Positions 51,228 to 61,784 of a stretch of DNA of 64,000 bases are shown here, piece by piece. The notes under the pieces are model-generated. The model did not search any database. It was not told the origin of the DNA and saw only the letters and a list, made by a program, of their open reading frames with translations. Location: contig BCIA01000001.1 in assembly GCA_001599815.1 (NCBI GenBank), positions 6,468,978-6,532,977 on the forward strand, given 5' to 3'. The position numbers were made by a program, and so were the translations under genes. The first letter of the stretch is position 1; every line of letters starts with the position of its first letter. This stretch comes from Furcasterigmium furcatum (lineage: Eukaryota; Ascomycota; Sordariomycetes; Glomerellales; Plectosphaerellaceae).

Positions 51228-51775
51228 GGCGATGACTTTGAGAGGGAGCGCAAGCCGTAAGAAACTCAACTGATGAAGACAAGAGCTGGGAAGATGAGCG
51301 AGAGCAGCGCTGACTCCGCGAATGCAGGTTGCAAATGAGCGTGGACAGACTGAAAAATCAGTCGACTTGTTGGTGGTGAATTTTGATTATGTCCAACCGG
51401 CCGGCGGCCTGGACCGCGACCCCTGACCCTGACTGACCCCTGACCCCTGACCGTTAGAGCCTGCCAGACCGCTTTGGGACTAGCGCCAGAACTGTCACCG
51501 GGTCACGTGATTGCCATACCGAAGCTCTTTACGCGTAACGCGTGCCATCCTGGCCGACCACGCCGCAGATCGACGTCATGGCTTTCAACTCGAAGAGGTT
51601 CTTGGTTGCATCAGCAGCCCAAGGCGACACGTTGGCGGCCGTCTGGGGCCTTGTGCCTTAAGTACTGGTCGTCGGGACCTGATGAGAAACCAAATCTTTC
51701 GTTTCTCAACTTCCAGTCTCCTTCACCAGTTGTCTATTGTCCAGTTCCCCCGCCTCGTGACCACGTCCTCCTGCC
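51228..51775. other. divergent promoter of CFEM-like gene and P450
   Basis: 548 bp between start codons. It holds the CCCTGA short tandem repeat at 51419-51452; no other site recognised. Confidence 0.5.
51419..51452. repeat. short tandem repeat of CCCTGAC-type units
   Basis: Five near-copies of a 6-7 bp word (ACCCCTGACCCTGACTGACC and continuing) lie in the divergent promoter. Confidence 0.6.
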
Positions 51776-53532
51776 ATGTTGGAAGCAGTCTTGTCGAGAC
51801 TGACCTGGCGGTCAGTCGCCCAGCTTGGTGTAGCGACAGTCATCTACCTCTTCACCATCGCGTTCTACCGGCTGTACCTGCACCCACTGGCCAAGTTCCC
51901 CGGCCCCAAGCTTGCTGCCGTTACTCGATGGTACGAGGCGTACTACGATGTCTGGCAAGAAGGGCAGTATGAGTTTCGTATCCGGGACATGCATAAGAAA
52001 TACGGTAATTGATCGTCCGAGGTTACGAGTCAATTCCACTGACAAGATCAAAGGCCCAATCGTCCGCATCAGCCCGTACGAGCTTCACATCAAGGACTCG
52101 ACGTACCATGAGGAGCTTTTCCGCTTCGGGGGCACATGGGACAAATATGACTGGCAGGTGAAAGCCCACGGGGCAGTCTTTGAGTCCGCACTCTTCACCC
52201 CAGAACACGACCTCCACAGGCAGCGGCGAGCTCCGCTCAACAGCTTCTTCTCCAAGGCTCGCGTGGCCAAGCATCTGGGCCTGATCCGGGGCACCATCGC
52301 CAAGCTCTGCGCCGTCCTCGAGAACGTAGAGGGTTCGGGTCGCGTCATCGACATGGGCGCTGCAGTGAGCGCATGGCAGCGCGATCTCTCGTGCGAGTTC
52401 CTCCTCGACACCCGCCCCAACAACCTCGACCAGGCAGACCTGGGCCGCGGCATCACGACGTTCATCGAGGCCACCGCCAAGATATGGCGTCGCACGAAGC
52501 ACTTCCGCTGGTTCGGTCCCCTCCTCATGTCCATACCGAGGGATGTTTTGGTCAAGTACTCGGGCGACGAGAAGATGGTCAACTGGTTCAACCATGTCGC
52601 GGTATGCTGCTCACACAGAGAGAAATAACCTGTTACTGACTGCCCCGTGTTTCACAGAACATGGAAAACCAGACCCGACGTCTGATGGACGAGGCTGCCC
52701 AGTCGTCTCCGGAGCGCGAGAGGAAAGATCTGACCATCGTCCACGAGATCGTGTGGGATACCCGCTTGCGACAGGAGGAAAAGACATTCAAGCGTGTATT
52801 TGATGAGGTGGCCTCTGTAACGGGCGCTGCTTTCGAGACGACCGCGAGCGTGATGCGAGTCATCATCTACCATGTCTGGAACGACCCCAAAATCATTGGC
52901 CGTCTGCGCGCCGAGCTCGCTGATGCCGCAGCGGCGGCCGCCACAAAGGGTGATGACAGCCATGCCGAGGGCCTGTCTAGTGCCCAGCCCCTGGACCTGC
53001 GCTCGCTCGAGCAGCTGCCGTACTTGACAGGAATTCTTGAGGAGGGTTTCCGCATGTCACCGGGACTTATCTCGCGAATGCACCGCATTGCCCCAGATCG
53101 GGATCTTGTGTACAAGGAGTGGCGGATCCTAGCTGGAACGCCCGTCGGCATGACCACGCTGGATATGCACATGGACGAAGAGTACTACCCGGAGCCGAAG
53201 CGGTTCGCGCCGGAGCGGTGGGTAGACCCCGTGGACCGGAAGCGCCTCGAGAAGGTGTACATGCCGTTTTCGCGGGGCGCGAGGAACTGTCTTGGGATGT
53301 AGTGAGTCTCTCCCCATTCCGGGTCCTCGATTGATGCTGACGAGATGGCGACAGCTTTGCTTGGGCGGAGCTGTACTTGGTCGTGGCGGAGCTCGCGCAG
53401 CGCTTCGACTTCCAGTTCCACGACGTCAAGGACAATCATTTCGAATATGACAGTGACCAGTTCACCGTCTCGATTTACGGCGGGGCTGTTCTTAAGGCCA
53501 CTGTCAAAGCGTTCCAGAGAGGAGAGCATTGA
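51776..53532 (+). CDS. cytochrome P450 (trichodiene-oxygenase-like class)
   Basis: Exons 51776-52004, 52054-52601, 52658-53301 and 53355-53532 (introns 49, 56 and 53 bp) give 532 aa. Anchor QLGVATVIYLFTIAFYRLYLHPLAKFPGPKLAA is followed by GPIVRISPYELHIKD. TGAAFETTASVMRV is the I helix (FETT-like), EEGFRMSPG the K helix with ExxR, FAPERW the PERF block, and FSRGARNCLGMYFAWAELY the heme loop with Cys470. The N-terminal LHPLAKFPGPK motif is common in fungal P450s of secondary metabolism such as the CYP58-like group. Substrate unknown. Confidence 0.88.
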
Positions 53533-54395
53533 AGTTTGTTTGAATTGCGGATAGGAATTTATGGCCTTGATGCTGTTTATTTGTTGGAAGTTGATGTAAT
53601 TTATTTGTTGGTGCTTGATGTAATTCATGTGCTCCATGTCCCTGATGGCAGCACATCACTGCAAAGTTATGGATGTCTTTAGCTCCCCCATTGGTCNCCC
53701 TNCCCCGCCGCTTTACGCCTACAAGTAGGGTGATGGGCAGGGTGATCGGGGTGACAGGATGGGTGATCAGAGTGACCTCTTATAACCACGGGGAAACAAG
53801 ACCCCAACGAGATGACCCCAGTTGCGTATGATTCCCGAGAGGATACGAATTAACGTGTATCTAGTATCTACTTCCTTATTCTAGCTTACTACTGGACTGG
53901 CGTTCGACTTGGTGCCGTTTTCAACGGAGAGGGGCTCTGCTATAAGGTAGATAGATAACGATGGCTTACGCGCAGTCCTACACCACTGACCTTCCGTTGA
54001 TTGAGCCTAAACAAGCTGTCATTGTGCTGCTCCTGTTCACCGATGCTGACGTAGTCACAGCACTGTCATCTTAAACAGTCACCAGGCTAGAGCTGGTGCA
54101 GCGCAACCTTGTGATGGTAGAGCTGATCAAGGGCCGTTTGGGACTATCGCACACCAAGAATGAGCCATCTGGGTTTGGGTTCCAATGGCGCTGACGTTTA
54201 CGGAAGCAGTTGTGCCATATCGGATACTCCGGACTTGGTGGCTTGTGCCACCCTACGTGCCTCGTCCCGGGGAGGTTCACTGTTAGCTCTATGCTTCTCC
54301 ATTGTAGATTCTGGATTACATGTAGCCAAGACGGACCAAGTTAAGTATGAGCCCGCCTTATCTATTCCTCGCCCTCTCATCAGCCACCAAATCCC
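53533..54395. other. 863-bp non-coding stretch with two ambiguous bases
   Basis: Bases 53697 and 53702 are N. A short repeat of GGGTGATCRGRGTGAC-like units lies at 53728-53780. No gene seen. Confidence 0.6.
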
Positions 54396-55370
54396 TCAGC
54401 TCTCCACGGCGGGATGCGTCCCATTGAAATCACGGCTATCACCAGGCAACACCGGAGACGTCTCTGGTCCGTTCAACCTCGAAGCGCTGCCTGGGATAAC
54501 ACAAACAACCCTCGGGAGCCACGTGTCGTACGTCATCTCCGAGGCGCACAAGATCTCCTCGTCAAACTGCGGGTGTCTCTGGCACAGGAAGCGACTGACC
54601 CCGTCGCACTGGAACTCCCCCGGCCCGCTGCCGTTCCCGAAATACCGGCAGTTGCTGCGGCCCCAGACGTCGTCGTCGGCTTGCATGCTGGGTGGCCAGC
54701 CCGGGTTGTCCACCGGCCGGTCCCACTCGATCTGCACAAACGCCATCGGCTCGTTGCAGATGTTCACGCTCCCGCCAACCCGGGCTCGCTCCAGCCAGAC
54801 CCATTGACTCCCGATAACGACGACTTCGCCAGCGTTCTGCAGCACGCGGGAGTAGATGCGGACCTCCTGGGACGGCGAAGGGTCCGGCCTGCTCGAACTT
54901 ATTGTTGTCCGCGTCGAGGAGGAGGACGACGTCGTCGTGTCCTCGCCGACCGTCCTCGTAGGCGCCGTATAGTCGTCCGAGTTAGGGTCCTTGGGGTCCT
55001 TAAAGCCGGGAGGAACGCCCGTGGGGGACGCCTGGCACCAGAATCCCGAGCAGATCCGGCCGCCGCACTCTGTGCTGCTGGCGCACGTGGGCGACGCCGT
55101 TGGGCCCGGGGTGAAGGTGATGACGGCCCCGCCGCTGCTGGCCTCCCGCCTTGCCAGAGCCCGCCGGAGCTCCGCGAACACGGAGGCGCTGTAGGCGGCG
55201 CCCGGGTCGGCCGTCGGCGTCCCGTGCTCGGCCCATGTCCCGATGGGGGCGATAGTGTGCGTGCCGTGCTCGATGACGGTGGACGTCGTGGTGTCATCCG
55301 AGCCGCTGACGGAACATCCCGTGATGGTCTGGCAGTAGGACGAGACTGACGTCGCGGTCGTAATGGTTAC
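54396..55370 (-). CDS. Ser/Thr-rich, Cys-containing secreted-type protein, 5' end unresolved
   Basis: The frame is coding-like from about 55370 down to the stop at 54396. It begins in TITTATSVSSYCQTITGCSVSGSDDTTT, then STVIEHGTHTIAPIGTWAEHG and ELRRALARREASSGGA, a Cys-rich linker (CASSTECGGRICSGFWCQASPTGVPPGFKDPKDPNS), a Ser/Thr tract, and a globular tail with four or more Cys (VNICNEPMAFVQIEW, CDGVSRFLCQRHPQ). The composition suits the C-terminus of a secreted fungal protein. I recognise no catalytic domain and no signal peptide. An ATG at 55811 is in frame, but the segment 55390-55811 looks like antisense translation, so the true N-terminus is missing, spliced or replaced. Confidence 0.5.
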   Translation of the reverse strand, partial: VTITTATSVSSYCQTITGCSVSGSDDTTTSTVIEHGTHTIAPIGTWAEHGTPTADPGAAYSASVFAELRRALARREASSGGAVITFTPGPTASPTCASSTECGGRICSGFWCQASPTGVPPGFKDPKDPNSDDYTAPTRTVGEDTTTSSSSSTRTTISSSRPDPSPSQEVRIYSRVLQNAGEVVVIGSQWVWLERARVGGSVNICNEPMAFVQIEWDRPVDNPGWPPSMQADDDVWGRSNCRYFGNGSGPGEFQCDGVSRFLCQRHPQFDEEILCASEMTYDTWLPRVVCVIPGSASRLNGPETSPVLPGDSRDFNGTHPAVES

Positions 55371-55463
55371 CCCCCCTAGTTTGTCGACGTAGACGACGTT
55401 GCTTTTATAGCCGCGTACCTGCGCGCCTATGGCGCTGAGACGCGTTTCGGCCGCCTCTTTAGT

Positions 55464-55778
55464 ATGGCCGCCGCGGACACCCCGGACTGCGCCGAGTGGA
55501 CTCTCTACCAGCGCGGCACCGCCCTCGCCGTCGCTAAGCACGTCAACAACACCGTCGACTCGAGCGTTCTGTTTGCTGACATTGCCACTACCATCGACGG
55601 GGGCGTTAACGCGACCCCCGAACAGAAGGAGGCCGCCATCATTGGCTGCCTCTCCAGCGGCGGCTCTCTTGGCGTCCAGGTCAACCCTGATGCCCCGGCC
55701 TATTCTATGCCCACGTACTACCCGGCTGGCTATGTGACGGACGGGATTCTTATTAAGATTGTTTCCTTGGGAGTGTGA
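55464..55778 (+). CDS. small hypothetical protein, 104 aa, possibly 5'-truncated
   Basis: ATG 55464 opens a frame with strong fungal codon bias (C-ending codons): CAEWTLYQRGTALAVAKHVN, DIATTIDGGVNATPEQKEAA and PTYYPAGYVTDGILIKIVSLGV. The frame stays open upstream to a TAG at 55377-55379 with plausible residues (AAYLRAYGAETRFGRLFS), so the real N-terminus may lie upstream in another exon or be lost. It has two Cys and no signal peptide as seen. Family not recognised. It faces the Ser/Thr-rich gene head to head with no spacer, which is odd for two intact genes. Confidence 0.5.
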   Translation: MAAADTPDCAEWTLYQRGTALAVAKHVNNTVDSSVLFADIATTIDGGVNATPEQKEAAIIGCLSSGGSLGVQVNPDAPAYSMPTYYPAGYVTDGILIKIVSLGV

Positions 55779-56546
55779 GGCCAGCCAGTCAGGGGACGGT
55801 AAGCGTAGCATTGTATTAGGTAGAGCGTGGCTGTTGGTAGACGGTTGTATTTGGGAATACTTGGCGGTTTGATTTAATGGTATGAGGAACTTAGTTAATG
55901 GAATTTATTCTGCTAAACTTGCATGAACGTAACGCTATATGGAAGCGAAGGCTTGGCGATAACTTCCAACTATTACACTACACTAACTGCATGCATAGTC
56001 ACGGTTGTATTTAATGGCGCAGGAACTGTCGGCTAATCCCGTCCCTGGCGCAAGCCTCTAGCCCCTAAGTTGTATTGGTGCAGTCAGTTTAGTTGGTCCT
56101 TTCTCCTCTTTATCTCACGTATCTTCTGGCAATGGAGGTCGGCAGAAGCCTTGCACCAACCGCCAACTTATATGCGCCAAGTCGCCGAACAAGGTGAAAA
56201 TGTCGCAATGCGATGCTTCATTGAGGGCATGATCACGACACTCTTGCAGAACTTCATCTCCTTGGCCTGTAAGCATGTGTCCTCGGTGTGCTCACACGCT
56301 CATGTTCTCGCATTTGAGGCCCGAAACAGGGAATCCTCCTCTACGCGGGGGCCCGTGGGAAAGTAGACCCAGAGGGAGGTCATGGGGCCATCGATGCTGT
56401 CAATGCCGCCGAGGCCATTGGGCTGGGACGATATCAGTATTCTGTCCGTTGAAGACAGGGTTAAACAAGCTCCCCCTTCCCGAGAACCTCCCGGGAACCC
56501 ATACCCAGGTACTCGCGAGTCTTGCTCCGCCCGGTACACGCCGACG
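55779..56546. other. promoter region upstream of the metalloprotease-like gene
   Basis: 768 bp without a convincing gene; the first half is moderately AT-rich. Confidence 0.5.
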
Positions 56547-57777
56547 ATGATGCTCCAGTTCAAGCTCGTCCTGTGCCTCGTGCTTCTCCAAATCGTCCGG
56601 GGCCAGGAAGACGTCAACCTAGATGATATCTTGACCATTCAGTCAGGCCGTCCAGCCGGGGTTGCTGGCGGCTGCGATGACTACCTGACCAGGCTGGACA
56701 CATGGCACCAGGAATGCATTGACAGCCTCGTCATCTCGATCAACGCCATCGATGACAACTACAACAAGCACACACCCGAAGGCAGTCTCGTTCGCGACGC
56801 CCTCTTCACCTACTTGAATATCCAGACGAACGATGTCGAAGATGAAGAATTCGGGAGAGCCGCCGACCATGTTTCCGGTGCGTTGGAAAAAACAACACCA
56901 CTGTCCATCATTCTGAGATCAGTGAACTAATTCAATTCGCACCGTCAGAGAGGCTCAAGTACTTGCAAGATTGGCTCGAAGGCCGAAAATCCCAACGTTA
57001 TCCGAAAGAGGACTCCTACCTGTTCTGCAGCGGGAAGTTTCTCGTTGACAAGGACCCAGCCAGCGAGGCTCAGGACTACCTGGGCGACACAATTATGAGA
57101 GATGGCAGTCCGGTAGCAATTCGCGATGTGCCCGCATACAGACGGGAGCTCGAGAGAGACGGAAACATCCCCTGGTGGGCGGGTGACATGACCGAGATCA
57201 ACGGCTACTACATCGTCTCCGAGGACAGCGGTGGCAACTACTGCGGCGACGGTAATCTTGGGTTGACCACTAACATTCAGGCCCTTGTGAGCCCGGTTGG
57301 GGGCTCGCCGTCTCCCGGGGGCGTAAAGAAGACCGTCGTTATTATCTGCCCGGAGGCCTTTGAGAACGACATCAGGCCCGAGACGTACGGGAGCGCTGCC
57401 GACAACATCGAGGAGGGCTCCGCCTCACTCGGGGACGTGGTACCGAGGAGCGCCACCCTTCTACACGAAGGCTTCCACGTCGTCTTTGGTGTAGGTGGGC
57501 CATGGGGCATGCTTGAGGGACCCCAGGAGACCTGTAAGTCGATTCCATGGACGAATTATTACTACTGCAGGGACGAGTGGCTGCTGACTCTGTATCCCCA
57601 GATGGACTGGCTGAGTGCATTCATCTGGCTCGAGTAAACCCCAGGAACGCTGGAAGGAACCCGGAGAACTTTGTCTACCTAGTCGCCGCCTTGCACTACT
57701 ACTTTGGAACAATCGACGAAGAAATCAACAAGAACTGGGACTTCATCACGAACCCAGTCCGCGCCAGGCCGAAATAA
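56547..57777 (+). CDS. secreted HEGFH metalloprotease-like protein
   Basis: Exons 56547-56877, 56949-57533 and 57602-57777 (introns 71 and 68 bp) give 363 aa. A signal peptide (MMLQFKLVLCLVLLQIVRGQ) indicates secretion. TLLHEGFHVVFG contains HExxH (His283, Glu284, His287), preceded by VVIICPEAFEND. The C-terminus (AECIHLARVNPRNAGRNPENFVYLVAALHY) resembles the NPxNFxYLxxA end of deuterolysin-like/putative M35-related fungal proteins, where a downstream Asp or Glu would complete the zinc site. Intron 2 was chosen because the unspliced frame stops at 57637 and loses this tail. Could be a nutrient protease or a plant-interaction protein. Confidence 0.75.
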
Positions 57778-57915
57778 ACGGCGGATGGATGAACCGTGCG
57801 CCTCGGTCAGCACAGAGAGCCGGGGTTAGTACCAGTCAAGTGGTACTTTATTACATAGGAAGTTAGATGAAAGCAGAACATCCCGAATGTGCCAGCGGCC
57901 GTTCCTCTCCTTCGC

Positions 57916-58728
57916 TCAGGCTGCATGTGGCCATACGTGGCAGGGCGCTACCCGAATATCCCATCTCTCTTGTTCCCACGACACGACGGGAGGGGTGGCC
58001 TTGGTAACTGCTGCCTGCCACAACTCGCGCGTAGCCGGGTCCCTGGTAGCAGCCTCTTCACGCTCCGCGCTCGATGGGTCCTCGTTCCATCGGAAGAATT
58101 GGTACCAGACCTGCGGGTCCTGAGGCTCGCTGCCATCTGCTTCCACCCATGCAAGGCACTGCCACATCCCATACGGACGCACGCGCAGGTCGTCGCAGCT
58201 CTCCGGTATAAAGGCCAGGGCTTTGTGAAGGACGCGACGCACTTCCTCGTGCGGCCCTTCGACGCCGAGGATATCGACGGTCATTCGCCCGTGCATCCCA
58301 TCGCTCCAGCGCGCTTCGCCGAGGGAGAAGCCCGAATCCCACCGCAGCCCGAAAAATCGAAGCGGGGAGGCGTCCTCGCAGCCCAGGCTCCGGAGGACGA
58401 CGGCGCAACGGGGAGACGCCTTGAAGGCTTCTAGGGCCTCGGCGGATTCCCATACTAGTACGTCTCGTCAGAAGCCGAACGGCTTTGGGTGATCAGACGG
58501 GGTAAGGCACTTGCGGATGTTAAGGGCGGCATTCTCGGGGACTTCCACCATGCGCCCCAAACGCAGCCTAAGGAACCCCGGCACGTCTGCGAGAGGGCCG
58601 AGATCCGCGTCGGGGTACTCGGCTGGCCATTTGATCCAGGTTTGCTCACGCGGCAAGCGGAATCGAGTCCATGTCGTTCGTGCTTCTTCTTGCCGCCGCC
58701 TAATTTGATTTCCCTTTATTCTCGCCAT
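57916..58728 (-). pseudogene. ABM/EthD-like ORF interrupted by an in-frame TGA
   Basis: One frame runs from ATG 58728 through IKWPAEYPDADLGPLADVPGF and KPFGF to a TGA at 58468-58470, then continues in the same frame as DVLVWESAEALEAFKASPRCAV, FFGLRWDSGFSLGEA and VWYQFFRWNEDP to a stop at 57916. VWES...AFxASP resembles the dimeric alpha/beta-barrel antibiotic-biosynthesis-monooxygenase type. Either the TGA is a real nonsense change (CGA to TGA) or a short intron hides it; I found no donor/acceptor pair that preserves frame. Function unknown. Confidence 0.45.
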
Positions 58729-59175
58729 TTGGAGGAGGGAAGAGATTGACTGAAGAGGGGGATAGTTTTAGGGAGGAAAGTGGAAGAGAAGTGGAAGAAG
58801 AGGGGACCGCGTCTGATTTATATCTTGATTTGCTGCCATGGTGTGTCTCCAACTCAAAAGGGTCCAATCGGTGTGAGGGGACATTAGATCGAAACAATGT
58901 AGTACTGGATGCTCTTGGGTGGCATACATTGCACGGAAGAAAGTTCTCAATACAGACAGCAGACTGAGGAGAGAACGTGGTACACTGTGTACGTACTGCC
59001 CAAAGCGGGGTACCCTGCCAGGCATTGTGGCTTAGGTAAGTAAGGTTGTCGATGTACCCGGCCGCGCAAGGCACAACGTCAACTGGTAAGTTTGCAGATG
59101 TTGTACCAGTCCTCCACCTGCTTGGTGCGTTCTGCTCAGCCCCAAAGGACCCAGGCCAGTTTCCGGCCGGCCTGT
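58729..59175. other. intergenic, 447 bp
   Basis: Between two minus-strand genes; nothing recognised. Confidence 0.5.
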
Positions 59176-59643
59176 CTACAGAGAAATCGCCGGCCCTCGC
59201 GCCCACGCCCGTCCCAGTTCCAAGCCTCTCACGCCGTCAGCAAGGCTGCTGAGCATGAAACTCTCAAGACGGCACGGGTGGGCGCTGGAGTAGTACTGCC
59301 CTGGAGGGGTCCATGGCGGTGATTCAAACCCACGAACAACACTCGAAAGCTCCGAAATGCTGTATCCAAGAAAGGCCTCATCGGCCGGGGATTCAAGAGC
59401 CCCTTTTGATGCATTTGCAGGCGAGAGATCCTGCCAAGGCTGAGGAGCAAGTAAAGGAGCATCGCGTTCTGCCGTAGAGGTCCGAAAGCAGGCCGGCAGT
59501 CCGGAGAGAACTCGATCCACCTCGTCTTTTCTTCGAGCATCAATCCCCCCTACAACACGCGTCAGTTAGATTGATCAGCCTTACTGTACTGTCTGTCCGC
59601 ATCTCTACTCACAGTCTACGCCAGCTGGGATCGGAAGCCCCAT
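59176..59643 (-). CDS. small hypothetical protein, 134 aa
   Basis: Exons 59613-59643 and 59176-59549 (intron 59550-59612, 63 bp, GTGAGT...TAG) give a frame beginning MGLPIPAGVDWGIDARRKDEVDRVL and continuing with SPADEAFLGYSISELSSVVRGFESPPW. The clean intron borders and frame continuity support a real gene. No signal peptide, Cys pattern or known motif; I do not recognise it. Confidence 0.5.
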
Positions 59644-59821
59644 GGTTTGAAATGGCCCTCTATTTTCTATCACGGTTACCTTCGTGACGGCCTCAAATAG
59701 CTCGCTCTCAGAGAACACCCGAGAAATGGTAAGCCATAGGATAAGATCTTTGCCGTACGTCTTTGGGAGAACTGTGCCGCGATGGCAACTAGCTCAGACG
59801 TGTACAAGTGAGTATGACGAA

Positions 59822-60664
59822 CTAGACGATGCTTTCGCCACTGAGAACTCTCGCTGCAGCCGTCTTGATCGCATCCCTGGCAATGATGAAGAAACTGGCC
59901 CCGTACTGCAGCCGAGCGACCCCCAACTCTGCCAGGGCCTTGGTAGACAGCGCCGTCGGCGAGCGCGCTGGCAAGATCGTCACCCTGCCATCAAGTGCCC
60001 CTACCAACGCCTTCACGGTAGATTCTCCTAAGCCATCTCCCGCGATACTAGGGAAGAAGACTGTCGTGGCACCGGCCTCGAGATACGCCTTCCCTCGCTT
60101 GATAGCCTCTTCAAGCCGGACTTCGTCGGTCACTGTCGGGTGGGGAGCCAGAATGAAGATGTCGGATCGAGCGTTCAGCACAAAGTCGGGAACGTCGGCT
60201 TCCCTTGCGGCCTTGAGCGCCAGTTTAAGCCGGTGGACCTGCTCGGTCTGGTCGTAAAACGCCTCCTGGATGCTGCCAGCATGTCCGGCGGAGGGGATGC
60301 TGTCCTCGATATTGGCACCCACCGCGCCAGCCTCGATCACGGCGCTGATGGCCTCCTCGATCCTCGAGCCGTAGCCGTCGCCCAAATCGACGGTCAGAGC
60401 GATACCGTGCACTTTGGCCGCATCCCCCAAAGTACGGACTGCGGCAATGTTTTGCTCAAAGGTGAGGTCCTCGTCTTTGATCCCGAGGGAGCCTGCGACG
60501 GACCAGGAGGAGGTGGCTACGGCCTTGACAGGCCGGTCGGTGCTGTCTGTGTTGAGGGAAGCCACGGCATTGAGGGATGCAATGTCCCAGACGTTGGGGA
60601 CTATGATGGGCTTGGATGGGACATGCAGGGCTTTGAAGTCCTTCGCGACTTGGTTTCGAGACAT
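59822..60664 (-). CDS. isocitrate lyase/PEP mutase superfamily enzyme
   Basis: Intronless, 280 aa. The TIM-barrel signature of the PEPM/ICL superfamily is present: KPIIVPNVWDIASLNAV, ATSSWSVAGSLGIKDED, LTVDLGDGYG (metal-binding Asp), GANIEDS and VLNARSDIF, ending QYGASFFIIARDAIK. Members cleave or form C-C or C-P bonds in 2-oxo/2-hydroxy acids (oxaloacetate hydrolase, 2-methylisocitrate lyase, phosphonopyruvate enzymes). The isocitrate-lyase Cys motif KKCGH is absent, so it belongs to the broad PF13714-like group with unknown substrate. Confidence 0.85.
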   Translation of the reverse strand: MSRNQVAKDFKALHVPSKPIIVPNVWDIASLNAVASLNTDSTDRPVKAVATSSWSVAGSLGIKDEDLTFEQNIAAVRTLGDAAKVHGIALTVDLGDGYGSRIEEAISAVIEAGAVGANIEDSIPSAGHAGSIQEAFYDQTEQVHRLKLALKAAREADVPDFVLNARSDIFILAPHPTVTDEVRLEEAIKRGKAYLEAGATTVFFPSIAGDGLGESTVKALVGALDGRVTILPARSPTALSTKALAELGVARLQYGASFFIIARDAIKTAAARVLSGESIV

Positions 60665-61784
60665 TGTGAAAAAAAGGGAGCTGGATTATCCCAGTGACTT
60701 CTAGTATCAAGGCTTAGTTCGACGAGGCAACTTCAACCTTGGGTCCGACTCCAACGCAACGACTCACTTTATATGTTTTTTTCTTTCAGATTCAACTTCT
60801 GGCACTAGATGACCAATGATACAACTCACTGGGTTCATTCCTTCAGAATATATACAGGCCACATGTATGGCGCACCGAACCATCAGCTGCTCAAACAGCG
60901 ATTTCGGCCAACAAGCAGGCTGGACGCGGGGAAATGTCTTTGCGTGATTTCAAATCCCCTGGGTCGCATCATCGCCGGTCTTTTTTGCCTGCGAGACCGG
61001 ATTCCTGGCAAACAATGTCGGTATCTTAGTCCTTCCGAAGCTTGCCTCAGGGTACAGCACCTCACAGCCACTAAAATTGCGTCTTCATGGGCATTTGGCC
61101 TGGGTAGATATGTAGCCGGAGATGGAAAGCAGGGACAGTGAACTTCACAGTGGATACCACAACGGTTTGCTTGGTGGCGTGCACTACTACCGTAGGGCCT
61201 CGACTCGAGGTAACGATTAAGAGTGGATTGAGAGCGCCGAAGTCCCATACAAGCTCCCCAGCTCTGAGGGTAGCTGTTGCGCCATGTAAGGATGCCATTA
61301 CGCCACCATTTTTCGGCAACACGGACAAGAGGACTGACACGTTCGCACGATACATTGTCGACTGAAATGACTCGGAACCATGGACCCGGCGCCCTGGATC
61401 GCCGGACATCGGGTTTCTTAAGTCCGGGAGGAGCAATGCCAAAGCGAGCAGCGTTATCTCTCTCCTCGATCGGATCTCGTTCCTACGACCTGTGCAATAA
61501 TGCACTGCGCTATAGAAATGGCACAATAATCCACTTTCAGCACGATCGACCTGCATTTTGCCTTTCTGACCGGGCTGGAGATATGTCGCAGTCTGGGGAG
61601 GGTCAAGCAGAAAGGAGTGTGATTATCAGACCTGCACTATGAGATGTATAAGTAGATGGACGGCGACTCAGGGTCTGGCTGACTAGGCCTCAACATCTCC
61701 AGTTCCCCAAGCTTTTGATTTCCCCGCAAGATATTCCTTGTATTGCAAAGCCTAAGTCCTTGCGCCTCCAGCAACACGGAAAAC
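60665..61784. other. divergent intergenic region, 1.1 kb
   Basis: Between the ICL-like enzyme and the anion permease. An open frame of 161 codons on the minus strand (61071-61556) lacks coding character. No site recognised. Confidence 0.5.

Noticed and set aside
55390..55811. N-terminal extension of the Ser/Thr-rich minus-strand ORF to ATG 55811
   Set aside because: Val/Gly/Arg-rich sequence that looks like antisense of the small plus-strand ORF with strong codon bias; not accepted as coding.
61071..61556. 161-codon ORF on the minus strand
   Set aside because: No codon bias, motif or splice context; lies in the divergent promoter region of two solid genes.
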